Virus record (IMG/VR): IMGVR_UViG_3300038466_000120
Span: 1 to 28,003 of that record
Origin: a virus
DNA length: 28,003 nt
Direction: 5' to 3' (one strand)
Below are positions 27,860-28,003 of this stretch, one piece after another. Made by a program: the position numbers and the translations under genes. The notes below the pieces were generated by a model. The model was not told the origin of the DNA. It ran no database searches and worked only from the letters and a program-made list of their open reading frames with translations. How positions within the stretch are numbered: the first letter of the stretch is position 1; the number at the start of each line of letters is the position of its first letter.

Positions 27860-28003
27860 AACCTTGCCTTACCTGCCAAACCTTACCATGCCCGACCACA
27901 CCGGGCCATACCGCGCCTTACCACGCCTCGCCTGCCACGCCTTACCACGCCGCGCCCCGCCCGACCACGCCTTACCACGCCGCGCCACGCCGCGCCCGGC
28001 CTT
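27860..28003. repeat. GC-rich pentad array upstream of the primase (family D)
   Basis: About 140 bases made of five-base units, mainly ACGCC, TTACC, GCGCC and CGACC, often in the order TTACC-ACGCC-GCGCC. It runs to the window edge. It supplies the false upstream ATG of the primase frame. I see no gene in it and no clear primase promoter. Confidence 0.9.

Noticed and set aside
27846-27899. Upstream ATG of the primase at 27899
   Set aside because: It lies in pentad repeat DNA, and the ATG at 27845 has a good ribosome-binding site and the usual DnaG N-terminus.

Overview
The window is about 28 kb of a tailed phage or prophage of siphovirus type. Every gene I can support lies on the minus strand, so the biological order runs from position 28003 down to 1. 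I see no integrase, repressor, tRNA, rRNA or clear host gene, so I cannot say whether this is a free phage or an integrated one. The host is probably a Gram-negative bacterium. The dense short-period intergenic repeats resemble those I associate with Desulfobacterota and other sediment lineages, but that is a weak inference.

Layout in transcription order. (1) 27845-24530: CHC2/TOPRIM primase, a SEC-C zinc protein, a large helix-turn-helix protein, a 57-aa coiled-coil protein, a zinc-finger protein with a ribbon-helix-helix-like end, and a small zinc protein. (2) 24540-21473: small terminase, a second small zinc protein and a GpA-type large terminase. (3) 21416-18769: a block lying between terminase and gpW, which are neighbours in lambda. 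It holds a winged-helix protein, three unknown proteins, a ParB-like DGQH protein and a 40-aa YezD-like protein. It has a possible promoter near 21030 and a clear rho-independent terminator at 18714-18748, as a moron would. (4) 18600-18554: two perfect tandem 21-bp palindromic sites just upstream of an extended -10 promoter, probably the late promoter. (5) 18457-13327: gpW-like connector, portal, S49 protease with a likely internal scaffold start, decoration protein and Mu gpT-like major capsid protein. (6) 13229-11771: two small proteins and a lysis cassette (membrane protein, M15 endolysin, holin-like protein). (7) 11728-6097: gpFII-like attachment protein, tail completion protein, a 45-aa protein, tail tube, a tail chaperone pair joined by a -1 ribosomal frameshift, and tape measure. 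(8) 6100-1: tail tip and fibre proteins, ending with a second copy of the tail completion protein.

The packaging and portal genes are lambda-like, the capsid is Mu-like and the tail order follows lambda (FII, terminator, tube, G/GT, tape measure).

The most unusual feature is a set of short tandem repeats, mostly with a 7-bp period and from at least five sequence families, at many gene junctions. They also run in frame inside the primase gene at three sites and form the ends of several proteins. A separate dispersed palindrome occurs three times, once inside the large terminase. These repeats appear to be reshaping the protein ends and linkers of an otherwise conventional phage.
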